From NCBI GenBank assembly GCA_965267405.1, contig OZ253954.1:744001-808000 (forward strand): a stretch of 64,000 bases of DNA, written 5' to 3'. Position 1 is the first letter of the stretch; each line of letters begins with the position of its first letter. The notes under the pieces were generated by a model. It saw nothing but the letters and a program-made list of their open reading frames with translations, did no database searches and was not told the origin of the DNA. Origin of the DNA: JAPPOI01 sp028818055. GTDB taxonomy: Bacteria > Pseudomonadota > Alphaproteobacteria > Rhodobacterales > Rhodobacteraceae. This document shows, piece after piece, positions 1-8,367 of this stretch. Both the position numbers and the translations under genes were made by a program.

Positions 1-95
1 CAGATGGTGGGCTTTTGTCGCCAGTGTGGGAAGACAGTGTCCGCGCTTTTCAGGAAAAGATCGTGGCCGATGTCACGGCAACAAAGGGGAATTGA
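1..95 (+). CDS. C-terminal end of an unidentified protein, truncated by the window edge
   Basis: The third reading frame is open from the window edge to a TGA at 93-95 and encodes about 30 residues ending VADVTATKGN. It stops 3 nt before the TTG start of the next gene and has the same orientation, so it is probably the upstream member of the same operon. The visible tail carries no domain motif I recognise, so the family cannot be named. The call rests only on the open frame, the codon use and the tight spacing. Confidence 0.5.
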   Translation, partial: DGGLLSPVWEDSVRAFQEKIVADVTATKGN

Positions 96-98
96 CCA

Positions 99-533
99 TT
101 GAGCGACATTGCGAGCGGATTTCGACTGGCGCATACGATGCTGAGGGTGATGGACACCGACAAATCGCTGGAATTCTACTGCGGCATTCTGGGAATGGAG
201 GTGCAACGGCGCACCGATTACCCGGACGGCAAATTCACCAACACCTTCATTGGCTACGGGCCGGAGGCCGAATTTCCCTGCCTTGAGTTGACCTGCAACT
301 GGGATCAGAGCGAGCCTTACGACAAAGGCAACGGCTGGGGGCACATCTGCATCGAAACGCCCGACGTCTACAAAGCCTGCGAAGACCTTGCTGCGGCAGG
401 CGTGAACATCACGCGCCCGGCGGGCCCGATGAAGAACGGCACCCGCGTCATCGCATTCTGTGAAGATCCGGACGGCTACAAGGTCGAACTCAACGAAAGC
501 ATAACGAAACACCTGGCCGCGGAGGCAAACTGA
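99..533 (+). CDS. VOC (glyoxalase/bleomycin-resistance fold) protein, lactoylglutathione-lyase-like
   Basis: The 144-residue protein has two beta-alpha-beta-beta-beta halves typical of the vicinal oxygen chelate fold: an N-terminal half with an H-T-M-x-R-V motif near residue 12 followed by the segment SLEFYCGILGMEV, and a C-terminal half with a GHICIE strand and the typical CEDPDGYKVEL ending. These resemble glyoxalase I, where His and Glu residues hold a divalent metal. The start is TTG at 99, preceded by AAAGGGG; no ATG lies suitably close. It overlaps the next cupin gene by one base (TGATG), indicating translational coupling. Glyoxalase I activity is possible, but in this operon it may instead act on a pathway intermediate, since VOC proteins also include dioxygenases and isomerases. 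Confidence 0.8.
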   Translation: MSDIASGFRLAHTMLRVMDTDKSLEFYCGILGMEVQRRTDYPDGKFTNTFIGYGPEAEFPCLELTCNWDQSEPYDKGNGWGHICIETPDVYKACEDLAAAGVNITRPAGPMKNGTRVIAFCEDPDGYKVELNESITKHLAAEAN

Positions 534-937
534 TGGGCGACAAACCAAGACTGATGAAATGGGATCTGGTCGAAGACCGCTACAACGCGATCGGCGAGAA
601 GGACAGCGATACCTACATCAAACCGATGGTCACCAGCGCCTTCAGCGAAACCATGTGCGGTGGCATCAACGTGTTGAAAAACATTGTCGTGCCTTGGGAT
701 CTGACCTGCGACGAGATCATTTACGTGCTGGAAGGCATGTTCCGCCTGACCTGTGACGGCGAGACCTACATCTGCAACCGCGGCGACGTGTTGTACATCC
801 CGAAGGATAATCACATCACTTACGAAGCCGACGAGCGCTGCGTGATTTTTTACGCCGCCTATCCGCACAACTGGAAACAACTCGCGGGCCTGACCCACGT
901 ACCGGGGATTGACCCCGATGATTTTGTTCCGGGCTGA
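533..937 (+). CDS. Single-domain cupin protein, EutQ-like
   Basis: The 134-residue protein is almost entirely one beta-barrel cupin. Motif 1 is seen around DEIIYVLEGMFRLTCDGE (about residues 62-79) and motif 2 around NRGDVLYIPKDNHITYEAD. The GDVLYIPK and final YPHNWKQ elements resemble the C-terminal cupin of EutQ from ethanolamine utilisation. Motif 1 lacks the usual histidine pair, as in EutQ-like proteins, so metal binding may differ from classical cupins. Its ATG overlaps the preceding stop by one base and the glutamine synthetase-family gene follows 11 nt later, so the three are almost certainly cotranscribed. A role with the neighbouring amino-group ligase is inferred only from context. 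Confidence 0.75.
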   Translation: MGDKPRLMKWDLVEDRYNAIGEKDSDTYIKPMVTSAFSETMCGGINVLKNIVVPWDLTCDEIIYVLEGMFRLTCDGETYICNRGDVLYIPKDNHITYEADERCVIFYAAYPHNWKQLAGLTHVPGIDPDDFVPG

Positions 938-948
938 GGAGAAACGCG

Positions 949-2373
949 ATGAGCAAGATTTACTACGAGAGTTTCGCCGAGGCCGTAGAACGCAACCGCC
1001 CCCGGATTCCCGAGGTTCAGAAAGAACTTGAAGAGGCCGGCGTCAAATACGTGATGGCCGCCTGGATCGACCTGCATGGAGTGCCAAAGACCAAGCCGGT
1101 GCCGATGAGCGATTTTGAGCCTCTGTGCCTCGGCAAAGGTCCTCAGTTCGCCGTGCATTCTATTTCCTATGTGCCGGAACTCAGTCCTGCCGACAGCGAT
1201 CAGGTTGTCGTGCCGGACCTCGACGCGGTTTATATCTGCCCGTGGGATCCCGAAACCGCGATGATCTTCTCCGATCTCTATTGGGAAGACGCGCCCTACA
1301 ACGTTTGTCCGCGTCAGGCATTGAAACGCGCAATGCAGGAAGCCGCGGCAGACGGCTACACGGGCTTCGCGGGCGTCGAACCTGAGTTCATCGTCATGAC
1401 CTATGACGAAGATGGAATGCCTGTGAAGGCTTTTGACGATGACCCCGCCGAAGGCATCCGCCCGCGCCGCCAGGCGTTCGGCTATGACGTAGAATACTCG
1501 ATCGATTCCATGTCATTCTTGAAGGACATGATCGATATCATCGAAGACCTTGGCTGGAACCTGCATGACGTGGTGGCAGAAGGCGCATATTCGCAGTTCG
1601 AGCTCGATTTCCACTATACCAATATGTTGGAGATGTCGGACCGGCTGGTGTTCCTCCGGATCGTTTTGAAGGAGATCGCGAAGCAACACGGCTGTTTCGT
1701 GACCTTCATGCCAAAGCCAACGATAGGCGATTGGCGCTCGGGAGCGCACATCAACATGTCGATGGGCCACGAAAGCCGCCCGGGCCAAAACATTTTCGAA
1801 ACCGAAGACGGCACCGACTGGACAGACGAAAGCCGTTGGGCGGTAGGCGGCTTGATGGCCCATGCTGAAGCAATCACCGCGATCACCTGTCCGACCGTCA
1901 ACTCCTACAACGGCCTGGTGCCGCGTGTTGGTGGGTTCGAAGGCGGCACGGTCACGTGGGCGCCGACCAACATCACCTACGGATACAATAACCGGTCGGC
2001 GCAATTCCGACTGCCGCAAAGCCGTCACTGCATCGAAAACCGCGCCGCCGACATGACGATGAATGTTTATCTTGCCATGGCGATGACGCTGACCTGCGCG
2101 ATCGAGGGCATCAAGAACAAGATCGACCCAGGCAAACCAACGGACTTCGACCTATACGAGAAGACCGAGGCGGAGCTGGCCCAACTGGGCATCCGTCGCC
2201 TGCCACGCACGTTGTTCAACGCTATCGAAGCGCTAAAAGGCGACAAGGTTGCCGAGCATGTCATGGGACCTGTCATGAGGAAATCCTACGTCGAATACAA
2301 AAACGACGAGTGGGAGCGATATCACCAGGCCGTGACCGATTGGGAAGTGCAGGAATACCTGCGGCTTTACTAG
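949..2373 (+). CDS. Glutamine synthetase family protein (type III/GlnT or gamma-glutamyl-amide ligase class)
   Basis: This 474-residue protein has the glutamine synthetase beta-grasp and catalytic domains. Visible motifs are a glutamate-binding EPEFIV segment near residue 144, an SQFELDFHY segment equivalent to the GS E-x-P-x-Q-F-E region, MPKP-x-IGDWRSGAHINMS for ATP/glutamate contacts, NSYNGLVP, and the late E-NRAADMTMNVYLAMA motif. In the last of these the classical N-P-Y-L is N-V-Y-L. The length and motif variants fit the GlnT/GSIII-like and gamma-glutamylamide synthetase groups (known members act on methylamine, ethanolamine or polyamines) better than the housekeeping GlnA. It uses an ATG preceded by GAGGAGAAA. 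Neighbouring cupin and hydrolase genes suggest a catabolic gamma-glutamylation step; the substrate is unknown. Confidence 0.85.
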   Translation: MSKIYYESFAEAVERNRPRIPEVQKELEEAGVKYVMAAWIDLHGVPKTKPVPMSDFEPLCLGKGPQFAVHSISYVPELSPADSDQVVVPDLDAVYICPWDPETAMIFSDLYWEDAPYNVCPRQALKRAMQEAAADGYTGFAGVEPEFIVMTYDEDGMPVKAFDDDPAEGIRPRRQAFGYDVEYSIDSMSFLKDMIDIIEDLGWNLHDVVAEGAYSQFELDFHYTNMLEMSDRLVFLRIVLKEIAKQHGCFVTFMPKPTIGDWRSGAHINMSMGHESRPGQNIFETEDGTDWTDESRWAVGGLMAHAEAITAITCPTVNSYNGLVPRVGGFEGGTVTWAPTNITYGYNNRSAQFRLPQSRHCIENRAADMTMNVYLAMAMTLTCAIEGIKNKIDPGKPTDFDLYEKTEAELAQLGIRRLPRTLFNAIEALKGDKVAEHVMGPVMRKSYVEYKNDEWERYHQAVTDWEVQEYLRLY

Positions 2374-2374
2374 C

Positions 2375-3382
2375 GTGGGCCACAAGACGTTCAAATTGGG
2401 CAACCTGCCGCTGACCGATGGCGGCACGTTGCGCGATGCGCAATTGGCCTACCAGACCTATGGCACGCTCTCGCCTGTGGGCGACAATGTCGTTGTCATG
2501 CCGACATTTTATACCGGATCACACGAGCGCAACGAAGGCTATTTCGGCCCCGGTCGTGCACTGGACCCGGCGCGTCATTTCATCGTGTCAATCAACTTGT
2601 TCGGTGGCGGAAAATCCACGTCGCCCAGCAACTCGACTCAGCAGCCAGGCGCAATCTTTCCGTCCGTGTCCTTTCAAGACAACATCCGCGCGCAGCACAC
2701 TTTGCTGACGGAAGAACTGAATGTTGAACGCATTGCGCTAGTTCTTGGGTGGTCAATGGCGGGCTGTCAGGCCTACCACTGGGCGGTTCAATACCCGGAA
2801 ATGGTCGGTGCCATCCTACCATTCTGCGCTTCCGCTAGAACTTCTCCGCACAACTTTGTTTTTCTCGAAGGCGTAAAAGCTGCACTTTGCACTGATCCGG
2901 TCTGGAACAACGGCGACTACGACGTTCAACCGACCGAAGGCTTGCGCGCCTTTGGCCGCGTTTATGCTGGGTGGGCGTTCTCGCAGGCCTTCTACCGGAA
3001 TGGCTTGTACCAACAGCTCGGCTACGACAACGTTGAATCTCTGTTGGGCGACTGGGCAACGGATCACGCCGAGAACTGGGACGCCAATGATCTACTCTGC
3101 AAGCTCGCCACTTGGCAACGAGGCGATGTGAGCAGCGGGCCGACGTTCAACAATGACTTCGCTAAAGCCCTCGGATCGATCCACGCGCGCACCATTTTGA
3201 TGCCGTGCAATCAAGACCTCTACTTTCCGCCAGAGGACAACGAAATCGAGGCCGCGTTGATACCGAACGCGCAGTTCCGCCCCGTCACCTCCGACTTTGG
3301 CCACTGCGCCGCCAACCCTGGCAACGACGCCGAGTTTGAACGGCAGCTCGACGCAAACATCGCTGAACTGCTCGCGCAGTAA
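2375..3382 (+). CDS. Alpha/beta hydrolase of the homoserine O-acetyltransferase (MetX)-like family
   Basis: The 335-residue protein shows the MetX-type alpha/beta hydrolase architecture: an early LAYQTYGTL strand, the GGGKSTSPSN loop, a nucleophile elbow G-W-S-M-A-G near residue 127, an acid in the NQDLYFPPEDNEIE region and the catalytic His in DFGHCA near residue 309. True MetX has a G-G-S-M-G-G elbow, so this is a divergent member of the family, possibly a hydrolase or amidase. Translation starts at GTG 2375, one nucleotide after the previous stop, which implies coupling to the GS-family gene. Being last in an operon of VOC, cupin and GS-like genes, it more plausibly hydrolyses or acylates a pathway intermediate than makes methionine. 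Confidence 0.75.
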   Translation: MGHKTFKLGNLPLTDGGTLRDAQLAYQTYGTLSPVGDNVVVMPTFYTGSHERNEGYFGPGRALDPARHFIVSINLFGGGKSTSPSNSTQQPGAIFPSVSFQDNIRAQHTLLTEELNVERIALVLGWSMAGCQAYHWAVQYPEMVGAILPFCASARTSPHNFVFLEGVKAALCTDPVWNNGDYDVQPTEGLRAFGRVYAGWAFSQAFYRNGLYQQLGYDNVESLLGDWATDHAENWDANDLLCKLATWQRGDVSSGPTFNNDFAKALGSIHARTILMPCNQDLYFPPEDNEIEAALIPNAQFRPVTSDFGHCAANPGNDAEFERQLDANIAELLAQ

Positions 3383-3623
3383 CCGAGGGCGGTATGCTCT
3401 ACGCGAAACGTCAAACCGCGCGCAGTAAAAGGCGCTAAGCTTGGCTCATGAGCAATTCCCAGTACCAAGACCCTCACGGAACATCGCCTTTCCTCGAACC
3501 CAAATTGAAAGCGGCGCTCGGGAGACAAGTCCATCAACCGCAGTGACGGTGTGTAAGTTTACCGAGTCTACTGAAAGAGGGATCGCGGCAATGTCGCCGC
3601 GATCTGCGTCCCTAAGCTGTTGA

Positions 3624-4136
3624 TCAGCTGCTGGCTTCTGCCCGAGCCTTCAGAGCCTTGTTCATTGCCACAAACCCATTGTGTGTGTCTTCGCGAATAA
3701 GGGCGATCAGCGGGTATCCGAGAAGGCCAGTAAAGTTCTCGCCGTGACGGAAAACCGTCGTCCCGCGATCTGTCTCTTCCAGAATAAAGTAGTGTTCACC
3801 GTCGAAGATACCTTTGAAGCCAAGGCGCCCGACCCAGCGCAGCTCTTCCTTTTCGATGGCCACCAGTACTTCTGGGGTGAAGTCCATCGGGGTGTTTCCG
3901 TCAGCGCCGACAGTAACCTTGAGACGCTCGCCGGCTTTCAGGTTACCAGAAATGCTGCGAACAAATGGGTTCCAATCTGCATAGGATTCTGTGTCGGCCA
4001 GTTCTTTCCAGACGGCATCGGCCGATGCTTCGATTTCAATTTCAGTCTCGATAGACGGGCCCATGAATTGACCAATTCCGAAGGCAACGACAACTGCGGT
4101 TGCGGCGACTGTGGCTGAGGTGGTGAGTATCGACAT
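3624..4136 (-). CDS. SRPBCC (polyketide cyclase/START-like) protein with an N-terminal membrane segment
   Basis: This 170-residue protein starts with a hydrophobic segment of about 20 residues that could be a membrane anchor or uncleaved signal. It then shows a single SRPBCC fold: the strand EIEIEASADAVWKELADTE, a tryptophan-containing YADWNPFVRSISG motif typical of this superfamily, and a C-terminal helix with N-x-G-F-V-A-M-N-K-A-L-K. These proteins have a deep hydrophobic ligand cavity; the ligand is not predictable here. It is divergently transcribed from the LysR gene across a 129-bp AT-rich spacer, the usual arrangement of a LysR regulator and its target. Confidence 0.75.
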   Translation of the reverse strand: MSILTTSATVAATAVVVAFGIGQFMGPSIETEIEIEASADAVWKELADTESYADWNPFVRSISGNLKAGERLKVTVGADGNTPMDFTPEVLVAIEKEELRWVGRLGFKGIFDGEHYFILEETDRGTTVFRHGENFTGLLGYPLIALIREDTHNGFVAMNKALKARAEASS

Positions 4137-4207
4137 ATCTTGGTTCCTTTGTGTGTATGAGCCATTTCGGTGGCTGGGTTTCGTTGGAACAAAGATGTGA
4201 TATTCAC

Positions 4208-4232
4208 AAAATTTGATAAATTGGCTAATTTT
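4208..4232. promoter_or_regulatory. Possible LysR operator in the divergent spacer
   Basis: The AT-rich spacer between the SRPBCC and LysR genes contains inverted arms AAAATT (4208-4213) and AATTTT (4227-4232), 13 nt apart, about 35 nt upstream of the LysR start. Auto-regulating LysR proteins typically bind such dyads in divergent promoters. The arms are short and AT-rich, so chance occurrence is quite likely. Confidence 0.25.
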
Positions 4233-4265
4233 TGATACTTAATATAAAAAAACGTAGATACCTTT

Positions 4266-5159
4266 ATGCAGTACTCTTGGGATCACATTCGAACTTTTCA
4301 TTCTGTTGCGACCTACGGATCGATGCTTGCTGCTTCGCATCACCTTGGATTGACCCAGCCCACGGTAGGGCGGCACATCGATCTTCTCGAAGAAAGTCTG
4401 GGGTTCACCCTCTTCACACGGGGCCGCGAGGGGATGCGCCTTACTGAAAAAGGGGCGGACCTTGTTGAGACGGCAAACGAAATGCTCGGAACCGCCACCG
4501 ACTTTGAGCGCATCGCCTCGGGCCTTGAAGAGAGGGTTGAGGGAACCGTCAGAGTTTCCGCCAATGAAATATTGGGTGCCCTGATCCTTCCTGGCTTGAT
4601 GGCCGAATTCATGGCCAAGAATCCGATGATTGACGTCGAAGTCGATGTCAGCAACGAAGTTACCAATCTTCTCCAGCGAGATGCGGACATCGCCATTCGA
4701 ATGTTCCGGCCAACGCAAAACGACCTTGTCGCGCGCAAGATAATGGACGTGCCATTGGGACTGTTCGCGCATCAGTCCTATTTGGAAAGATATCCTCCCC
4801 CAAGCTCTCTGAACGACTTGGACGGGCACATATTACTCGGCCAAGACCGAAACCCTTCACTCATCGGCGCTTATGGTGCGGTCGGCTTGTCGCTAACTCC
4901 GAACAGCTTTCAATTCCGCACTGACAACAACATTGCTACAATCAACGCGATCCGCTCCGGGATCGGTATCGGCCCTCTTCACATAGGTATGGCGAAGCAT
5001 TGGCCCGATGTGATCCAGGTTCTTCCGGATGTTCCCGTCCAATCGTTGGAGCTTTGGCTCGCCTGTCATGCAGACGTCAGACACAACAAGCGCATTCGCT
5101 TGGTTATGGATCACCTAGCCAATGAACTGAAAGATCCGTATCAGCGAATTTCTGTGTGA
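4266..5159 (+). CDS. LysR-family transcriptional regulator
   Basis: The 297-residue protein has the LysR length and layout. A winged helix-turn-helix covers residues 1-60 (IRTFHSVATYGSMLAASHHL, then LTQPTVGRHIDLLEESLG and LFTR). A linker and a periplasmic-binding-protein-like effector domain from about residue 90 follow, including GTVRVSANE, RDADIAIRM and a SGIGIGPL segment. It faces the SRPBCC gene across a short spacer and probably regulates it and itself. The downstream glyA cluster lies on the opposite strand and ends against this gene tail to tail, so it is not an operon partner. The effector is unknown. Confidence 0.88.
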   Translation: MQYSWDHIRTFHSVATYGSMLAASHHLGLTQPTVGRHIDLLEESLGFTLFTRGREGMRLTEKGADLVETANEMLGTATDFERIASGLEERVEGTVRVSANEILGALILPGLMAEFMAKNPMIDVEVDVSNEVTNLLQRDADIAIRMFRPTQNDLVARKIMDVPLGLFAHQSYLERYPPPSSLNDLDGHILLGQDRNPSLIGAYGAVGLSLTPNSFQFRTDNNIATINAIRSGIGIGPLHIGMAKHWPDVIQVLPDVPVQSLELWLACHADVRHNKRIRLVMDHLANELKDPYQRISV

Positions 5160-5208
5160 CTGTGCTCCGTTCTCGGCGCGGGGTGAGGCTTGATCGATCC
5201 TCTCAGCT

Positions 5209-6501
5209 TCAGAGACCCGGATAGATCGGGAACTTGTTGCAAAGTGCCAGAACCTCGTCTTTCACTTCAGCCTCAACTGAACCGTTGTTGTCTTCTCCAT
5301 TGGCAGCAAGGCCGTCGACGACACGTACAATCCAATCTGCAATCTGGCGGAACTCTTCCTCCGCGAACCCGCGTGTCGTGCCGGCGGGCGAGCCAAGACG
5401 AATGCCCGAGGTGATCATCGGCTTTTCAGTGTCGAACGGTATGCCATTCTTGTTACAGGTGATGTGTGCGCGTCCCAACGCCTTTTCGGTGGCATTGCCC
5501 TTCACACCTTTGGGGCGCAGATCAACAAGCAGGACATGAGTGTCAGTTCCGCCCGTCACAATATCGAGCCCACCTTTTTGAAGTTGGTCAGCCAGCGCTT
5601 TCGCGTTTGAGATCACTTGCTTCTGGTAGTCTTTGAAGGAGGGATCGAGCGCCTCTCCAAATGCTACGGCCTTTGCCGCGATTACATGCATCAGCGGTCC
5701 GCCCTGAATGCCTGGGAAAATGGCTGAGTTGAACTTCTTCGCCAGCGCTTCGTCGTTCGTCAAGATCATCCCGCCACGCGGACCGCGTAAGGTTTTATGT
5801 GTCGTCGTCGTCGCTACATGCGCATGAGGAAACGGAGTTGGGTGTTCACCAGCGGCGACGAGACCGGCGAAGTGCGCCATATCCACATGAAGCCAGGCAC
5901 CAACGCTATCCGCAATCTCGCGCATCTTCTCGAAATTGATTTGGCGCGGAATGGCGGAGCCACCTGCAATGATAAGCTTTGGTTGGTGCTCGGCAGCCAG
6001 AGCCGCGACCTGTTCATAGTCCAATTCCAGGGTGTCCGGCCTTACGCCGTACTGAACTGCGTTGAACCACTTGCCCGACTGGTTCGGTGCAGCGCCATGT
6101 GTCAGGTGACCACCGGCATCAAGGCTCATTCCAAGTATTGTGTCGCCCGGCTGCAAAAGCGCCTGGAAGACGCCCTGATTGGCTTGAGAGCCTGAATTCG
6201 GCTGCACGTTTGCAAAATCGCAGCCAAACAGGCGGCATGCGCGGTCAATGGCGAGGTTCTCGGCAATGTCCACATACTGACACCCCCCGTAATACCGACG
6301 ACCCGGATACCCTTCGGCGTACTTGTTGGTCATCACAGAGCCTTGGGCTTCCATAACAGCCCGAGAAACGATGTTTTCAGACGCAATCAACTCGATCTCG
6401 TCGCGTTGGCGCCCAAGTTCCAGCTCGATCGCGTTGAAAAGCTCGGGATCACGCCCCAACAAGCCTTTTGCGAAAAATTCTGTTTCGATGACGTCTTTCA
6501 T
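5209..6501 (-). CDS. glyA: Serine hydroxymethyltransferase
   Basis: GlyA is a PLP enzyme converting glycine and 5,10-methylenetetrahydrofolate to serine, the entry step for C1 units in the serine cycle. The 430-residue protein contains ELGRQRDEIELIASENIVS, KYAEGYPGRRYYGG, the substrate-loop HGAAPNQSGKWFNAV, and the PLP-lysine motif V-A-T-T-T-T-H-K-T-L-R-G-P-R-G-G, all diagnostic of SHMT. It starts 3 nt after the stop of the hydroxyacid dehydrogenase and closes the operon sgaA-mtkA-mtkB-hprA-glyA, so this copy is probably dedicated to serine-cycle assimilation. A second housekeeping glyA elsewhere would be expected but cannot be seen in this window. Confidence 0.96.
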   Translation of the reverse strand: MKDVIETEFFAKGLLGRDPELFNAIELELGRQRDEIELIASENIVSRAVMEAQGSVMTNKYAEGYPGRRYYGGCQYVDIAENLAIDRACRLFGCDFANVQPNSGSQANQGVFQALLQPGDTILGMSLDAGGHLTHGAAPNQSGKWFNAVQYGVRPDTLELDYEQVAALAAEHQPKLIIAGGSAIPRQINFEKMREIADSVGAWLHVDMAHFAGLVAAGEHPTPFPHAHVATTTTHKTLRGPRGGMILTNDEALAKKFNSAIFPGIQGGPLMHVIAAKAVAFGEALDPSFKDYQKQVISNAKALADQLQKGGLDIVTGGTDTHVLLVDLRPKGVKGNATEKALGRAHITCNKNGIPFDTEKPMITSGIRLGSPAGTTRGFAEEEFRQIADWIVRVVDGLAANGEDNNGSVEAEVKDEVLALCNKFPIYPGL

Positions 6502-6503
6502 TT

Positions 6504-7475
6504 TCAGATCACCCTGTCACGCGGGTCACGGCCCGCAAAAAAGTCGGCGAGGTTATCAAGAACACGGAAACCCATGGCTTCACGCGCTTCTCGCGTTGCG
6601 GACCCGAGATGAGGAAGCATGACGAGGTTGTCGCACTGCATCAGCTCAGGCGAAATCCTTGGCTCACCGTCAAAGACATCCAAGGCAGCTCCGCCGATGG
6701 TTTCGAACATCAACGCTTGCGTCAGAGCAAACTCGTCAATGACCTCGCCCCGAGCGGTATTGATCAGGAAAGCGTCAGGCTTCATCAAATCCAACATGGC
6801 GGAATTGATCAGATGCCGGTTCGCCGAGCCCCCGGGACAATGCAGGGAGACGAAATCGCATTGCGGAAGCAGATCTTCGACGCTGTCGACTTGCGTGGCA
6901 TTGCATTGCGCCAATATCTCTGGCGCGACGGTACTCCGGTTCTGGACCAGGATTTCCATACCGAAGCCATGGTGCGCGCGTTTGGCCATCTCCTGACCGA
7001 TGCGGCCAAATCCGATGATGCCCAGCTTTTTTCCTGACACCTTAGTTCCGACCAAATGTGTTGGCCGCCATCCGGTCCATCGACCATCGCGAACTTCGCG
7101 TTCGCCTTCGCCAGCACGCCTTGCGACCATAAGCATCAATGTCATCGCAATATCCGCGGTGCATTCGGACAGGACGTCAGGCGTATTGGTGACAGTCATC
7201 CCCAAATCGCGTGCAGAGCGCTCGCAGATGTGGCTGAAGCCAACGCCATAATTGCCCAAGATCTTGGCCTGCGGCTTACCGACCTCAAATACTTCTGAGT
7301 TCAGTTTGTCTGTAACGGTGGGCAAAACGGCATCGTATTTGCGCATCGCATCACGCATCTCAGGCGTCGCCAGTGGAACATCGGATGTATTGAACGTCGC
7401 ATTGTAAGTTTCGGCCAGTTGGGCCTCTACTGCGGCAGGCCAGCGACGTGTGACAAGGACAGAAGGTTTCACCAT
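6504..7475 (-). CDS. hprA: D-2-hydroxyacid dehydrogenase, probably hydroxypyruvate reductase of the serine cycle
   Basis: The 323-residue protein has the D-isomer 2-hydroxyacid dehydrogenase layout with a Rossmann motif GFGRIGQEMAKRAHGFGMEI around residues 155-175 and the catalytic triad Arg (NTARGEVIDE), Glu (DVFDGEPRISPEL) and His (MLPHLGSATREAREAMG). Context identifies the reaction: in the serine cycle, hydroxypyruvate formed by SgaA is reduced to D-glycerate with NAD(P)H. The ATG at 7475 begins 1 nt after the mtkB stop; an in-frame extension upstream would overlap mtkB by about 40 nt and lacks an independent ribosome-binding site. Glyoxylate reductase activity is a frequent side reaction of this family. 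Confidence 0.85.
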   Translation of the reverse strand: MVKPSVLVTRRWPAAVEAQLAETYNATFNTSDVPLATPEMRDAMRKYDAVLPTVTDKLNSEVFEVGKPQAKILGNYGVGFSHICERSARDLGMTVTNTPDVLSECTADIAMTLMLMVARRAGEGEREVRDGRWTGWRPTHLVGTKVSGKKLGIIGFGRIGQEMAKRAHHGFGMEILVQNRSTVAPEILAQCNATQVDSVEDLLPQCDFVSLHCPGGSANRHLINSAMLDLMKPDAFLINTARGEVIDEFALTQALMFETIGGAALDVFDGEPRISPELMQCDNLVMLPHLGSATREAREAMGFRVLDNLADFFAGRDPRDRVI

Positions 7476-7476
7476 G

Positions 7477-8367
7477 TCATCCAGCCCTTCCCATGACCCG
7501 CGCAACCGTTTCACCAATAACAGCAGGGTTCTCTGCGACCGTCACACCGACAGCAGATAGGATTTCGACTTTCTCGCTGGCGCTTTCGCCGAAGGCAGAA
7601 ATGATCGCACCAGCATGACCCATCGTGCGTCCCTTAGGCGCGGTCAAACCCGCGACGTAGGCCACCACCGGCTTGGTCACATGATCACGGATGTATTCGG
7701 CGGCTTCGGCCTCTTGTGGGCCACCGATTTCACCGATCATACAGATGACTTCAGTGCCATCGTCTTCTTCAAACCGTTGCAAAATGTCCTTGAAGGATGA
7801 ACCGTTGATCGGATCGCCCCCGATCCCAACAGAGGTCGAAACGCCGATCCCCAGCTCTTTCAGCTGTGCGGCGGCCTCGTAGCCCAAAGTGCCCGACCGG
7901 CCAATGATACCAACGTTGCCCTTGTCGTAGATGTGGCCCGGCATAATGCCGAGCAATGCTTCGCCCGGCGAGATTGTGCCCGCACAGTTTGGCCCAGTCA
8001 GCACCATCCGACGTTCCTTTGGATAGCGCATCATGTATCGCTTTACGCGGATCATGTCGCCGGCAGGAATGCCATCGGTAATGCAAACGCAATAGCGGAT
8101 ACCGCCATCAGCGGCTTCCATGATCGAGTCCGCTGCAAATGGAGGTGGAACGAAGACTAGACTTGCCTCAGCCCCTGTTGCCTCAACCGCCTCTTTCACT
8201 GTGTCGAATACCGGAACACCTTCAACGGTTTCGCCACCTTTGCCCGGCACGACGCCACCAACAACGTTTGTGCCATAATTCAGCATATCCTTAGTATGGA
8301 AACGCGCCATACGGCCAGTGATGCCCTGAACAATAACCTTGGTATTCCGGTCGATTAGGATGCTCAT
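7477..8367 (-). CDS. mtkB: Malate-CoA ligase (malate thiokinase) alpha subunit, SucD-like
   Basis: The 296-residue protein is a succinyl-CoA synthetase alpha-type subunit. An N-terminal CoA-binding Rossmann domain begins VIVQGITGRMARFHTKDML, followed by GPNCAGTISPGEALLGIMPG, a ligase domain with NVGIIGRSGTLGYEAA, and the phosphohistidine motif GHAGAIISAF. SucD of the TCA cycle and MtkB are homologous; the flanking sgaA, hprA, glyA and mclA indicate that malate, not succinate, is the substrate, giving malyl-CoA for cleavage by MclA. Its ATG overlaps the mtkA stop (ATGA), as expected for a coupled heteromeric enzyme. Confidence 0.9.
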   Translation of the reverse strand: MSILIDRNTKVIVQGITGRMARFHTKDMLNYGTNVVGGVVPGKGGETVEGVPVFDTVKEAVEATGAEASLVFVPPPFAADSIMEAADGGIRYCVCITDGIPAGDMIRVKRYMMRYPKERRMVLTGPNCAGTISPGEALLGIMPGHIYDKGNVGIIGRSGTLGYEAAAQLKELGIGVSTSVGIGGDPINGSSFKDILQRFEEDDGTEVICMIGEIGGPQEAEAAEYIRDHVTKPVVAYVAGLTAPKGRTMGHAGAIISAFGESASEKVEILSAVGVTVAENPAVIGETVARVMGRAG

